DNA of 56,077 bases from NCBI GenBank assembly GCA_012517825.1, contig JAAYUG010000173.1:1-56077 (forward strand), in the 5' to 3' direction. The position numbers and the translations under genes are program-made. This DNA comes from Bacteroidales bacterium. GTDB lineage: Bacteria > Bacteroidota > Bacteroidia > Bacteroidales > JAAYUG01. The notes under the pieces are model-generated. The model worked only from the letters and a program-made list of their open reading frames with translations, was not told the DNA's origin and ran no database searches. Below, piece after piece: positions 42,132 through 51,717 of this stretch; within the stretch, counting starts at the first letter, position 1; the number at the start of each line of letters is the position of its first letter.

Positions 42132-45100
42132 TCAGAAACGGCGCCCGATAATCAGAATATCATCATTCTGCTCAAACCCTTTCATCCACTCCTCCAGGGC
42201 CTGGTTCAGCAAAACCTGCTGTTCTCCGGGCGATTTGTCGTGAATCTTCAGCAACAGTTCCTTCAGATGTATCGGCTTGAATTTCTTACCATACGGACCC
42301 CCGAACTGATCAGCATACCCGTCGGAGAAAAGGTAGATCATATCCCCGCTCTGCAGAAGCAGTTCATGGTTGGTAAAGACCGTATCGGCAGGAGTAACAT
42401 GCCCTATCGGGTACCGGTCCCCCTTCAGTTCGGTTATTTCATGATTCCGGATCAGAAGAATCGGATTAACGGCACCGGCAAAGGTCAGTATTCTCCTTGC
42501 CGGATCATATACGGCCAGGCTCATGTCCATGCCATCGCTGATCGGTGACGTGTCGCCTTTCTGTCTCAGTGCATTGTGCACGGTAATATTGAGGTTCTTC
42601 AGGATCAGGGCCGGATCAAGAATTCTGTCTTCCCGCACGATCTTGTTGAGGGTATGATACCCGATAATGGACATGAAGGCTCCCGGTACGCCATGGCCGG
42701 TGCAGTCAATGGCGGCCATTAACTGCAAACCCTCTTCCTCCATAAACCAGTAAAAATCGCCACTGACGATGGCCTTCGGCCTGAAAAGAACAAAGGTCTC
42801 GGGAAAGGGCACATCGGGCGGAAGCATGGCACGCTGAATGCGTTCAGCATACCTGATGCTGTCGGTAATATCCTTGTTCTTGCTGGCCAGTTCCTGGTTT
42901 TTACGCGTAATTTCCTGCGTCCGCTCCAGAACCTTTTCCTCCAGCAGCCGCTTTTCATACAAAAGATTGCGTTCACGCACCTTGATGTAGGCAACAATCG
43001 ATGTACTGCCTGCCGCAATACAAAGCAGAATGAACCACCATCTTTTCCAGAATGGAGGCAATATCTGGAAACTGAATGCCGCAGGCTGACTGTTCCATAT
43101 TCCCTCTGCATTGCGCGCCTTCACAAGAAAAACATATTTGCCGGGCGACAGAGCCGAATAACTGGCTGTGGTCTGTCGCGTGGGAGGCTGCCAGTCCCTG
43201 TCATTCCCCTGCAGCATAATCTGATACATGACTACATCCGGATTCGAAAGACTTACACTGTTATAATCGAAAATCACGGAATTGTTGTACCAGGGAAGAT
43301 GAATCCCGCTTGTGAGCGGATAATCCGTATAATTGACCCTGAACCGACGGATATGGGTGAATGGTTCCCTCCTCGCGGAAATATCCGAACCCGGAGAATA
43401 CCTCACGGCTCCGTTAACCGTTCCAAACCAGATATACCCCGCCGGATCGGAATACAGGGCATTGCTTTTGGTTTCAATTCCGGTGAAACCATTACGGCGC
43501 GTGTAAGTAAGCATCCTCCCTTCCCGGGGAAGAAACTTGTTCAATCCTTTGTTAGTTCCTATGTAGATATTTCCGCTATTGTCCACCCCCAGCAGGTTGA
43601 CCAGATTGGAAAGAAGACCCTCCTTTTCGCTGAGATGCAAAACAATGCTGTCAGCTTCCAGCACATACACCCCCTGTCCCTCCATTCCGATCCACAACCT
43701 GTGCTCCTTATCCTCAGCCATGCAACGCGGAGTGAGATTTTCCAAAGAACGGAGAACGGTGAACTGCTGACGGCTGTCATCGTAACGTGTTATTCCCTTT
43801 CCCCGCGCCCCAATCCAGAGAATACCACGGGAATCATAAAACAGCGACGAAATTTCATTTCCGGCCAGCCCGTTGATGCGGGTGAGCCGGTCCCCCTTCT
43901 GATTGGCAATTTCGTAATACACCAGCCCTTCATTCGTCCCTGCCCATAACTGGTCCTTTCGGTCAACCACCAGAGCCGTAATCACAAGATCCTTATAAAG
44001 AAGGCTATTCAGAATGGGATCAAAAACCAGTCTTTCCGGATTGAACTGATAAGAATAAATTCCTCCTCCGTTTGTTCCGATCCAGATATTCCCTTTTGAA
44101 TCCTTCTGCAGAAAGCGAACCTGATTATTAAGAAAATGCGATTTCTCGTCCATATAGGATGCCTGCATAGATCCCCTGGTTCCCGATTTAAGCCGCGTAA
44201 TTCCTCCGCTGGTGCCAAACCAGTAATATCCCAGGGCGTCTTTTGTAATAGCCCATACCTGCGGATTATGCAATCCATCTCTGGTTCCGAAGGTGACAAA
44301 AGCATTTCCCTTGTGAATGGATAATCCCTGTTCGTTGGTGCCGATCAGCAGGTTCCCTTCCGCATCGTTCAGAAAACACCAGATCTTGTCATCCTGCAAC
44401 CCGTTGCCCGTGTTATAGACCACCAGGGAGTCGCCTTCAATTACCGTAATGCCTCCTCCCCAGGTGCCAACCCAGATGCGGCCGGCCGGATCTTCATGCA
44501 GGGTACTGATCCAGTTGGAGGACAATCCGTCACGAATATCATATACTCTGAACTTCCCGTCTTTTTTCATAAGCCGGTAAAGGCCCCCGTGATAGGTTCC
44601 AAACCAGAAATCACCACGACGGTCTTCCAGAATGCAGGTTTTGGTAAAATAGGTTGTCAGTCCTTCAGGCTGATAGGTTGAAAAACGGTTGAGCGAATCG
44701 CTGAACCGTTTAATACCAATATCAGTAACAAGATAAACACTCCCGTCTTTCCCGACACATCCTCCGAAGATCTGGTCGCTTAACTCATTTCCTTTGAACT
44801 GGACTATATTCCAGTCGCTTTCCCTGCCGGTATAACCGGTCAGTTTTATGGCTCCTGCTCCTGCCGTCAGTAACCAGAGATTGCCTTTTCCGTCTTCAAA
44901 AATGGAAGTAATGTCAGAGGCCGGATTTACACCCGGCAGGACGATCTGCCGGAACTTTCCGTCAGCAAAACGGCTGATTCCTCCACCGGTATGGCCAAGC
45001 CAGACTGCCCCGTCAGGTGTTTCACAAATGGCCCTTACTCCGTTAATGGCCAGACCGTCTTCGGTTGAATAGTTCTGAAAAACCATCCCGTCAAAAACCG

Positions 45101-45368
45101 ATACCCCGCTCTGGGTTCCCAGCCAGAGATTGTGGTGCCGGTCCTGGATGATCTTATAAACAGTTGACTGGGAAAGACCATCTGCTACGCCGTAATTATC
45201 AAAAAAATAAGTTTGCCCCGATGCATTCGGGGAAAAAAGAAAGGCTAAAATGATTACTGCCGCTTTCAGGCATACCGTCCCGATACAAAGCCGGCGTCTT
45301 TTCTCATGGTCCGTCCGGTTCTTTTTGCTGACATGCACGTGGCATGAACCGGTATCAGGGCACTTCAT
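42132..45368 (-). CDS. Fourteen-blade regulatory propeller sensor with SpoIIE phosphatase output
   Basis: 1078-residue membrane signalling protein. A basic N terminus and one hydrophobic segment (about 33-52) precede 14 propeller repeats of the WxGTxGG type, for example NLWLGTQSGVSVFDG first and YIWFGTVNGAVRYSPG last, enough for two seven-blade propellers (about 55-680). A Y_Y_Y domain follows (SALSPGKYVFLVKARN), then a membrane helix (about 776-798), a coiled coil and a SpoIIE/PP2C domain (about 850-1078; IDCTGHGVPGAFMS, FSDGYADQFGG, QNDDILIIG). The architecture is that of hybrid two-component sensors with the kinase replaced by a phosphatase. It overlaps the caspase gene upstream as ATGA. 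Confidence 0.92.
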   Translation of the reverse strand: MKCPDTGSCHVHVSKKNRTDHEKRRRLCIGTVCLKAAVIILAFLFSPNASGQTYFFDNYGVADGLSQSTVYKIIQDRHHNLWLGTQSGVSVFDGMVFQNYSTEDGLAINGVRAICETPDGAVWLGHTGGGISRFADGKFRQIVLPGVNPASDITSIFEDGKGNLWLLTAGAGAIKLTGYTGRESDWNIVQFKGNELSDQIFGGCVGKDGSVYLVTDIGIKRFSDSLNRFSTYQPEGLTTYFTKTCILEDRRGDFWFGTYHGGLYRLMKKDGKFRVYDIRDGLSSNWISTLHEDPAGRIWVGTWGGGITVIEGDSLVVYNTGNGLQDDKIWCFLNDAEGNLLIGTNEQGLSIHKGNAFVTFGTRDGLHNPQVWAITKDALGYYWFGTSGGITRLKSGTRGSMQASYMDEKSHFLNNQVRFLQKDSKGNIWIGTNGGGIYSYQFNPERLVFDPILNSLLYKDLVITALVVDRKDQLWAGTNEGLVYYEIANQKGDRLTRINGLAGNEISSLFYDSRGILWIGARGKGITRYDDSRQQFTVLRSLENLTPRCMAEDKEHRLWIGMEGQGVYVLEADSIVLHLSEKEGLLSNLVNLLGVDNSGNIYIGTNKGLNKFLPREGRMLTYTRRNGFTGIETKSNALYSDPAGYIWFGTVNGAVRYSPGSDISARREPFTHIRRFRVNYTDYPLTSGIHLPWYNNSVIFDYNSVSLSNPDVVMYQIMLQGNDRDWQPPTRQTTASYSALSPGKYVFLVKARNAEGIWNSQPAAFSFQILPPFWKRWWFILLCIAAGSTSIVAYIKVRERNLLYEKRLLEEKVLERTQEITRKNQELASKNKDITDSIRYAERIQRAMLPPDVPFPETFVLFRPKAIVSGDFYWFMEEEGLQLMAAIDCTGHGVPGAFMSIIGYHTLNKIVREDRILDPALILKNLNITVHNALRQKGDTSPISDGMDMSLAVYDPARRILTFAGAVNPILLIRNHEITELKGDRYPIGHVTPADTVFTNHELLLQSGDMIYLFSDGYADQFGGPYGKKFKPIHLKELLLKIHDKSPGEQQVLLNQALEEWMKGFEQNDDILIIGRRF

Positions 45369-47704
45369 CGCTTAAGAATGAAGAAAAAGGTGCCGTTTTC
45401 ATCGGTCAATCCGGCGATCTTCCCAAACTGGGGCTTCTGTTGGTTGTTTCTAACAACAGCCTGCGTAACCTTATTGACAATCAGCTCTATAGGAATGCAG
45501 GAGTTGGGATTGTTGACCAGGGTATTGGCAAAAGTTTTAGTAAACTGACTGTTGTCAACGGCCAGTTCATAACCGGCTGAAGAAAACACCTGGCTTGAAC
45601 GGAATTTGGTTGCCTGCCAGTCGTTGCAACTTCTGATTTCCGGAGCCGACCGCATGGCCTGATAGAAGGTAGGGCCTGATTCGCAGGCATCAGTAACCAG
45701 CAGAATGTGCGTCAGGTTCGTATAGGACTGCAAGGCCGCCCGGAGAGAATTAATGTTGTAGTATGTAAATTCATCGTCCCTTGCTGCATCCACTGGAATC
45801 CAGTACCCTGTTTCATTGATAAATTTCCCGTGGCCTGCATACCATATCAGCAGGGAATTAACCCGGTTACTTCTTACCAGATCGCGCAGTTCAATGGCAA
45901 AGAACCTTTCCATGTCTTTCTTTGTCATGTTCTTCTTCTGAATGACATTATGAACGCTGTATTTGGCAAGAGCAGCCCTCATCATGCTTACATCCTTGGT
46001 TGGCCCCTCCAGGCTGGCAAAACTGGTATAATCAGAATTCTCAATGAATACAGCCCAGGTTTTCCCCATGGGATTATCAGAAGAAATACTGGCCGCCTCC
46101 CGATTTAACTTATATTGCAATTCCCTCGTGTTGCCGTAAATGTCAGTGGCTGTTACCGTAATGGAATTTTTGTTAAAAATATTCACAGTGGCGGCAAAGG
46201 AAGGATTCGGATCATTGGGGCGGTAGCTGGCAGATACACCTTCGATCAGAATCGACTTAATCGGGCTTTCGTCCTTAATGTTTCCTTCAACATACAGATT
46301 GGGATCATCGGAATCAAGGTAGATCTGCCCGTCATCCGATGCATAGGGAGCAAGCAGTGTTACAATCGGCGGATCAACTTCCGTGCGCTGCACAGTGATT
46401 TTTTCCACCATGGTGTTGTTGTAAACATCCATGGCACTGATGACAATCACTGAATCATTAAGGGCCACGGGAACAGAAAAGGTGACCTTTCCATCGGCCA
46501 CTTCAACGGGTATTTTTTCATAATTCACCGTAACAGTGCTTATGTCGCTCTGATCAGTGATTTCACCCGAGATCTTAATTTCATTGACATTTCTGGGAGC
46601 CGTAATTACCCCCTTTGCAACCGGCAACGGATCAATAAGACGCAGTAAAGGTTTTTCGTTTTCCCTTTTCAGTTCAAACAGTTTGCTTTTTATTCCATCC
46701 AGCCACGTTGGCCGTATCTCACTTTTCGCTACCAGTGCCACCAGGGTTTCATAATCCTTGACAGCAGATTTTTTATCGCCGATTTCCTCAAAACATCCGG
46801 CCCTTTCGCGCAGTGCATCCACATTTCCCGGTTCCATCAGCAAAACTTTGTTGAAATCGCTTATCGCATTCTGAAACTGGGTGAAACTTTTGTAATACAT
46901 GGCCCGCATGTAATACAAATTGCTGTTGTTAGGGTTGATCAGAATAGCCTTCGACAGGTCGTTGATGGCACTCGGGTATTCCAGTTTTGACTGGTAAATC
47001 CGGCTTCTTACTATATAGGATTCAACGCTGTTCGGATCAATCTTCAGGGCTTTGTTGATGGTTTCCATGGCGGCATCGGCCTGGTTCATCCTGAGTTGCA
47101 GCCCTGCCAGAGAAATATACGCATCCACATACGTATTCAGCAACGAAATTGCCTGCTGGTATTTGGCCTGAGCCTGCATTCCCTGCCCCATGCTGTCGAG
47201 GGCAATTCCAGACAGATAGGCATATTCCGCATTTTCCTTCAAAGCCAGAGCGGCCCGGCAGGCCTCCGTCAGCTTCTGATAGTCCCGCAAAGCATACAAG
47301 GCTTTGATTTTATAATCAATGGCTTCGGGATGCTTGGGCTTGATCTGCAAAACCTTGTCCATCCACTGGGCTGATTCACGATACTTTTTCAACGTATAAT
47401 ACAACCGTCCGGCATTGAATGCCACCGTTTCATCTTTTGGCCTGAAGGAAAAGGCCCGGACATAATCTTCTGCCGCTTCATTCAACTGCTCCGACTTTTC
47501 ATAAGCCTCCGCCCTTCCGAGATATGCTTCCTCGTCGGTGGGAGACAGCTCAATTGCCTTTGTGAATTGAACAATCGCATCGGCATAATGCGCGTTTTTA
47601 AGAAATTCCTTTCCTGCCTTCATGTATTGTCTTGCATTCTGGGAAAAACTACTCCCCAAAAAGGCAAAAAAGAAAAGAACAAGAAAAAAACAGATGCGTT
47701 TCAT
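45365..47704 (-). CDS. Exported TPR protein with C-terminal caspase-like peptidase domain
   Basis: 779 residues. A signal peptide (MKRICFFLVLFFFAFLGSSFS) is followed by about nine TPR repeats (25-330; YADAIVQFTKAIELSP and others), two Ig-like beta domains (about 355-530; the second includes YVEGNIKDESPIKSILI) and a C14 caspase fold (about 545-779). The dyad is present: H625 in YAGHG and C674 in TDACESG. The signal peptide places the peptidase outside the cytoplasm. Translation is coupled to the propeller-phosphatase gene (ATGA at 45365-45368), so both proteins should be made together. Substrate unknown. Confidence 0.9.
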   Translation of the reverse strand: MKRICFFLVLFFFAFLGSSFSQNARQYMKAGKEFLKNAHYADAIVQFTKAIELSPTDEEAYLGRAEAYEKSEQLNEAAEDYVRAFSFRPKDETVAFNAGRLYYTLKKYRESAQWMDKVLQIKPKHPEAIDYKIKALYALRDYQKLTEACRAALALKENAEYAYLSGIALDSMGQGMQAQAKYQQAISLLNTYVDAYISLAGLQLRMNQADAAMETINKALKIDPNSVESYIVRSRIYQSKLEYPSAINDLSKAILINPNNSNLYYMRAMYYKSFTQFQNAISDFNKVLLMEPGNVDALRERAGCFEEIGDKKSAVKDYETLVALVAKSEIRPTWLDGIKSKLFELKRENEKPLLRLIDPLPVAKGVITAPRNVNEIKISGEITDQSDISTVTVNYEKIPVEVADGKVTFSVPVALNDSVIVISAMDVYNNTMVEKITVQRTEVDPPIVTLLAPYASDDGQIYLDSDDPNLYVEGNIKDESPIKSILIEGVSASYRPNDPNPSFAATVNIFNKNSITVTATDIYGNTRELQYKLNREAASISSDNPMGKTWAVFIENSDYTSFASLEGPTKDVSMMRAALAKYSVHNVIQKKNMTKKDMERFFAIELRDLVRSNRVNSLLIWYAGHGKFINETGYWIPVDAARDDEFTYYNINSLRAALQSYTNLTHILLVTDACESGPTFYQAMRSAPEIRSCNDWQATKFRSSQVFSSAGYELAVDNSQFTKTFANTLVNNPNSCIPIELIVNKVTQAVVRNNQQKPQFGKIAGLTDENGTFFFILKR

Positions 47705-47753
47705 GGCCGGAAGTTTGAGTTTTTCATTAAATGTTATACGAAATAACCCTTAT

Positions 47754-47761
47754 CAAAGATA
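47754..47761 (-). promoter_or_regulatory. -7 box before the caspase gene
   Basis: On the minus strand, TATCTTTG (47754-47761) matches TAnnTTTG exactly, 49 bases before the ATG. No TTTG lies 19-21 bases upstream, so the promoter may need an activator or the match may be chance. Confidence 0.4.
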
Positions 47762-47815
47762 CATTTTTCTTCTCTTTTTTCTGTTAGTGCCTGATTATCA
47801 GAAACCAACCCCTGC

Positions 47816-48889
47816 TCATGCGCCTGTGGCAGCCGGGTTATAAAGGATTTCCAGGCGGCTGGATCCCAGGACAAACTCTTCTGTTCTCTCTCCGGATACA
47901 ACGGGAGCCTGAACTCCGGCACCAAAGCGCACATCTCCTGTGAATATTCTTGCTTCGTCCCAGAGTCCGGCCTCAACAAACGAATGTATGGTTTCTGTTC
48001 CGCCTTCAACGATCAGCGATTGAATCCCGTGAAGGTACAATTCCGAAAGAACCGTAAACGGGAGGTTGGTAAAACCGGCTTCAATTACCCGGATTCCTTC
48101 CTGCGGATAAGTCACCCCTGTTGCTTTCTCGGTAAAAACCCATGTCTCCTGTTTGCCGTCGAAAAGGTTCAGGTGGGGAGGCAAAACAAGGTTTCTGTCA
48201 ATGACCAGACGCAAAGGCTGACGGCCAGGCCACAGGCGGGCATTCAGTCGCGGATTGTCCATCAGCGCCGTTTTTGTGCCAACCAGTATAGCCTGTTCTT
48301 CGGTACGCCATTTGTGTACGAGCATGCGGCAAACTTCATCCGTAATCCATTGGGGCGGTTCGGAGGAGGATGTCCTTTGCCGGTCAATAAAACCATCCCG
48401 GGTCTGCGCCCATTTCAGGATAATCCACGGGCGGTGCATGGTATGCCGTACAAAAAAACGCCTGTTCAAATGCCTGCATTCTTTCTCAAGAACCCCGGTT
48501 TCTACCCGGCATCCGGCTTCTTGCAACCGGCGGATACCGTTGCCGTTCACCCGTGCATCAGGATCAGCCGTTCCAATCACCACATGCGGAATCCTGTATT
48601 GCGTGATCGCAAGCGTGCAGGGAGGCGTCTTTCCATAATGGGAACATGGCTCCAGGTTTACATACAAGGTCGATTCCTTAAGCAGGCTTTTGTTTTCAAC
48701 TGCATTGATCGCATTAATTTCCGCATGCGGCTTGCCGGCTTCATGGTGATATCCTTCTCCGATGATCCTCCCGTTGTGCACCAGCACAGCTCCAACCATC
48801 GGATTAGGGTAGGTATTCCCGAGTGCCTGGCCGGCAAGTTCCAGGCACCGCCTCATATATTTTTCTTTTTCCGAAATTTCGTGATTCAT
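47816..48889 (-). CDS. ribD: Riboflavin biosynthesis deaminase/reductase
   Basis: 357-residue bifunctional enzyme for steps two and three of riboflavin synthesis. The N-terminal deaminase has the zinc site H55-A-E57 and P81-C82 ... C91 (PCSHYGKTPPC). The C-terminal reductase (about 150-357) has WAQTRDGFID, VGTKTALMDNPRLNAR and VEGGTETIHSF. Length is normal and both halves are intact. It diverges from prmC with only 23 bases between start codons. No FMN riboswitch is visible in that space. Confidence 0.95.
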   Translation of the reverse strand: MNHEISEKEKYMRRCLELAGQALGNTYPNPMVGAVLVHNGRIIGEGYHHEAGKPHAEINAINAVENKSLLKESTLYVNLEPCSHYGKTPPCTLAITQYRIPHVVIGTADPDARVNGNGIRRLQEAGCRVETGVLEKECRHLNRRFFVRHTMHRPWIILKWAQTRDGFIDRQRTSSSEPPQWITDEVCRMLVHKWRTEEQAILVGTKTALMDNPRLNARLWPGRQPLRLVIDRNLVLPPHLNLFDGKQETWVFTEKATGVTYPQEGIRVIEAGFTNLPFTVLSELYLHGIQSLIVEGGTETIHSFVEAGLWDEARIFTGDVRFGAGVQAPVVSGERTEEFVLGSSRLEILYNPAATGA

Positions 48890-48908
48890 GTGCGTTATTA
48901 TACATTTG
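48877..48908 (+). promoter_or_regulatory. Promoter of the prmC operon, overlapping the ribD start
   Basis: TTTC (48877-48880), a 20-base spacer and TACATTTG (48901-48908), an exact -7 box. The box ends 4 bases before the prmC ATG (48913), so transcription would begin at or next to the start codon, giving a leaderless or nearly leaderless mRNA. The upstream box lies within the first codons of ribD. Confidence 0.5.
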
Positions 48909-48912
48909 AACC

Positions 48913-49770
48913 ATGAAAATGAACCTTCGCCAGGCAGATCTTCTCATCAGAAAGGAACTTCAGGGAATCTACCCTCCTGAGGAAATCAGGAGCCTTTCCC
49001 TCCTTGTTCTGAAGCATTGCGCCGGCATTCCGCCCGTGGACATCCACAGCAATCCCGATCAGCCGGTTTCTGAATCTGCATTAGCGCAAATTAATAAAAT
49101 TATTGATGGCCTGAAAATATATAAACCAGTTCAATATATGATGGGAACAACACAATTCTATGGTTTACAGCTGAAAGTGAATGAGGACGTGCTCATACCA
49201 CGTCCTGAAACCGAAGAGCTGGTCCATTGGATTCTGAGCGATTACAGCGGAACCAGTTTCCTGCGGATTCTGGATATCGGCACCGGCAGCGGCAATATTG
49301 CCCTTGCCCTGGCAAAGAATCTTGTTTCGGCCGATGTATGGGCAACCGATAATTCCGCACCGGCTTTGCACCTTGCCAAGGAAAATGCCCGCGAAAACGG
49401 ATTGATGGTTCATTTTGTCTTTTCCGATATCCTTCATGCCGGAAGCTATTCCCTCCCGGGGCAGTTCGATGTTATTGTGAGTAACCCTCCGTATATACCG
49501 GAAAGCGAAAAAAACAGCCTTCCCCGGAATGTGGCCGATTTTGAACCTCAGCAGGCCCTCTTTGTACCCGACGATGACCCGCTGATTTTTTACCGGAAAA
49601 TTATTTCCTTTGCCCAGATTAAACTGAAACAGGGGGGAGCCGTTTATGTCGAAACCCATGAAAATTTCGCATGCGAAGTGGCCGACCTGTTCCGCAAAGA
49701 AGGATTCCTTACTGCGGAAATACGGAAAGACATTAACGAAAAGAACCGAATGGTAAAAGCAAGCTTATAA
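48913..49770 (+). CDS. prmC: Release factor glutamine N5-methyltransferase
   Basis: 285-residue enzyme methylating the GGQ glutamine of peptide release factors. SAM motif LDIGTGSGNIALAL and the substrate-binding N191-P-P-Y194 (VSNPPYIPESEK) identify the HemK/PrmC family, with the helical N-terminal domain and VLIPRPETEELV preceding them. First gene of a prmC-dapD-GT4-tsaC group. Confidence 0.94.
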   Translation: MKMNLRQADLLIRKELQGIYPPEEIRSLSLLVLKHCAGIPPVDIHSNPDQPVSESALAQINKIIDGLKIYKPVQYMMGTTQFYGLQLKVNEDVLIPRPETEELVHWILSDYSGTSFLRILDIGTGSGNIALALAKNLVSADVWATDNSAPALHLAKENARENGLMVHFVFSDILHAGSYSLPGQFDVIVSNPPYIPESEKNSLPRNVADFEPQQALFVPDDDPLIFYRKIISFAQIKLKQGGAVYVETHENFACEVADLFRKEGFLTAEIRKDINEKNRMVKASL

Positions 49771-49780
49771 AACACCTGAT

Positions 49781-50599
49781 ATGTACGCGCAATTGCAAAA
49801 CATCATCGAAAAAGCCTGGGAAGAAAGGGAATTGTTAAAGGAACAGCTTACCCAGGATGCTATCCGGGAAACAATCGAACTGCTCGATAAGGGGAAAATA
49901 CGTGTAGCACAGCCCGGTAATGACGGATGGCAGGTCAACCAGTGGGTAAAAAAAGCCGTCATTCTATATTTTCCTATCCAGAAGATGGAAGTTACCGAAC
50001 TGCCGCCCTTTGAATTCCACGACAAAATAGGCCTGAAGCGCGGTTACAGGGAACTGGGTGTGCGGGTTGTACCGCATGCTGTTGCCCGCTACGGATCGTT
50101 CCTGGCCAAAGGGGTCATCATGATGCCTTCGTACGTAAATATTGGAGCGTATGTTGATGAAGACACCATGGTTGATACCTGGGCTACGGTGGGCAGTTGT
50201 GCCCAGATTGGCAAAGGGGTGCACCTCAGCGGCGGTGTCGGTATCGGCGGCGTTCTGGAACCGGTTCAGGCAGCTCCGGTCATTATTGAAGACAACTGTT
50301 TCATAGGGTCCCGTTGCATCATCGTTGAAGGCGTTCGGATCGAAAAGGAAGCCGTACTGGGAGCCAATGTGGTTCTCACCGGATCAACCAAAATAATTGA
50401 CGTGAGCGGAAAGGAACCGGTCGAATACCGCGGTGTGGTTCCGGCACGGTCGGTTGTCATTCCCGGAACCCTGCCTAAACAGTTCCCGGCCGGCACATAC
50501 AACGTACCCTGTGCCCTCATTATCGGGAAACGGAAAGAATCAACCAATCTGAAAACCTCACTCAACGATGCACTAAGGGAATATAATGTTTCGGTGTAA
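49781..50599 (+). CDS. dapD: Tetrahydrodipicolinate N-succinyltransferase
   Basis: 272-residue cytoplasmic enzyme of the succinylase branch of lysine and diaminopimelate synthesis. An alpha-helical N-terminal domain is followed by a left-handed beta helix of hexapeptide repeats (VNIGAYVDEDTMVDTWATVG in the core, IIEDNCFIGSRCIIVEGVRI after it). Length and motifs are typical. Its stop overlaps the next start by one base (TAATG). Confidence 0.95.
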   Translation: MYAQLQNIIEKAWEERELLKEQLTQDAIRETIELLDKGKIRVAQPGNDGWQVNQWVKKAVILYFPIQKMEVTELPPFEFHDKIGLKRGYRELGVRVVPHAVARYGSFLAKGVIMMPSYVNIGAYVDEDTMVDTWATVGSCAQIGKGVHLSGGVGIGGVLEPVQAAPVIIEDNCFIGSRCIIVEGVRIEKEAVLGANVVLTGSTKIIDVSGKEPVEYRGVVPARSVVIPGTLPKQFPAGTYNVPCALIIGKRKESTNLKTSLNDALREYNVSV

Positions 50600-51717
50600 T
50601 GATCATTGGTTTTGACGCCAAGCGGGCTTTTTTCAACCGGAGCGGTCTCGGCAATTACAGCCGTACCACACTGTGGCAGCTTGTTACGTATTTCCCCGCC
50701 CATCAGTATATTCTCTACACGCCTTCCCTGAAAAACAGAATCCAGCTTCCATACGAAGACAAAGTAACTCTGGTCGCCCCTGATCCGGCTCTGCCTTCCT
50801 TCCTTTCGTCCTGGTGGCGGTCATTTTATCTTGCCAGGCGCATCAGGCACGACAAACTCAGCCTTTTTCATGGCCTCAGCAACGAGCTTCCCTCCGGAAT
50901 TCATGCATCAGGCATCCCCTCGGTGGTAACCATTCACGACCTCATCTTTCTCCAATACCCTGAGCTGTATAAAACAACCGACGTTCTTATTTATCAAGCC
51001 AAATTTTCATCTGCCTGCCGGAATTCAACTGCTGTAATTGCCGTAAGCCGGCAGACAGCTAACGATATCGTCCGGTATTTTTCCATCCCGCCGGAAAAAA
51101 TTCATGTGGTTTACCAGAGCTGTGATCCCCGCTTTGCCGTGAAAGTATCCGATGACCTTCAACGGCTAATCAGGGATAAATACCGGCTTCCTTCTGAATA
51201 CATTTTATGTGTTGGGACGATCGAAGAACGCAAAAATCAGCTTCGCATCCTGGAAGCCCTTCACAGTGCCAACATTCAGACACCTCTGGTATTGGTGGGG
51301 AAAGAAAAACCCTATGCACTGAAACTCAGAAAGTATATTGCCGCCAACAAAATGCGCCATATTATTTTTCTGAACGAACTTGACAACGAAGACCTGCCCG
51401 CTATTTACCAGGGAGCCGTGCTGTTTGTCTATCCCTCTCTGATCGAAGGATTTGGAATACCCATCCTGGAAGCACTCTTTTCAGGTGTTCCGGTAATCAC
51501 CTCCGAGGGAGGCTGTTTTGCAGAAGCGGGCGGACCTGATTCTCTTTATGTCAATCCACGAAGGCCTGACCAACTGGCCGGAGCCATTGACTCCCTCCTG
51601 AAAGATCCAGCCCGACGCCGGAAAATGATTGATGCAGGAAAAGTGCATGCACGGAATTTTTCTCCCGAAACTGTCGCCTCAAGGCTAATGGATGTCTATA
51701 ACAAAATTGCGTTATGA
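50599..51717 (+). CDS. GT4-family (GT-B) glycosyltransferase
   Basis: 372-residue retaining glycosyltransferase of the GT1/GT4 superfamily, probably cytoplasmic and membrane-associated. The N-terminal domain includes IPSVVTIHDLIFLQYPEL and the donor-binding C-terminal domain includes LCVGTIEERKNQLRILEAL and PSLIEGFGIPILEALFSGVPV (E-x7-E motif). It would transfer a sugar from a nucleotide donor to a lipid or polysaccharide acceptor. No other polysaccharide genes are nearby, so the product is unknown. Coupled to dapD by a one-base overlap. Confidence 0.88.
   Translation: MIIGFDAKRAFFNRSGLGNYSRTTLWQLVTYFPAHQYILYTPSLKNRIQLPYEDKVTLVAPDPALPSFLSSWWRSFYLARRIRHDKLSLFHGLSNELPSGIHASGIPSVVTIHDLIFLQYPELYKTTDVLIYQAKFSSACRNSTAVIAVSRQTANDIVRYFSIPPEKIHVVYQSCDPRFAVKVSDDLQRLIRDKYRLPSEYILCVGTIEERKNQLRILEALHSANIQTPLVLVGKEKPYALKLRKYIAANKMRHIIFLNELDNEDLPAIYQGAVLFVYPSLIEGFGIPILEALFSGVPVITSEGGCFAEAGGPDSLYVNPRRPDQLAGAIDSLLKDPARRRKMIDAGKVHARNFSPETVASRLMDVYNKIAL

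Noticed and set aside
47984-48916. 310-codon plus frame opposite ribD
   Set aside because: Entirely opposite ribD, Arg/Pro/Phe-rich, no domain.
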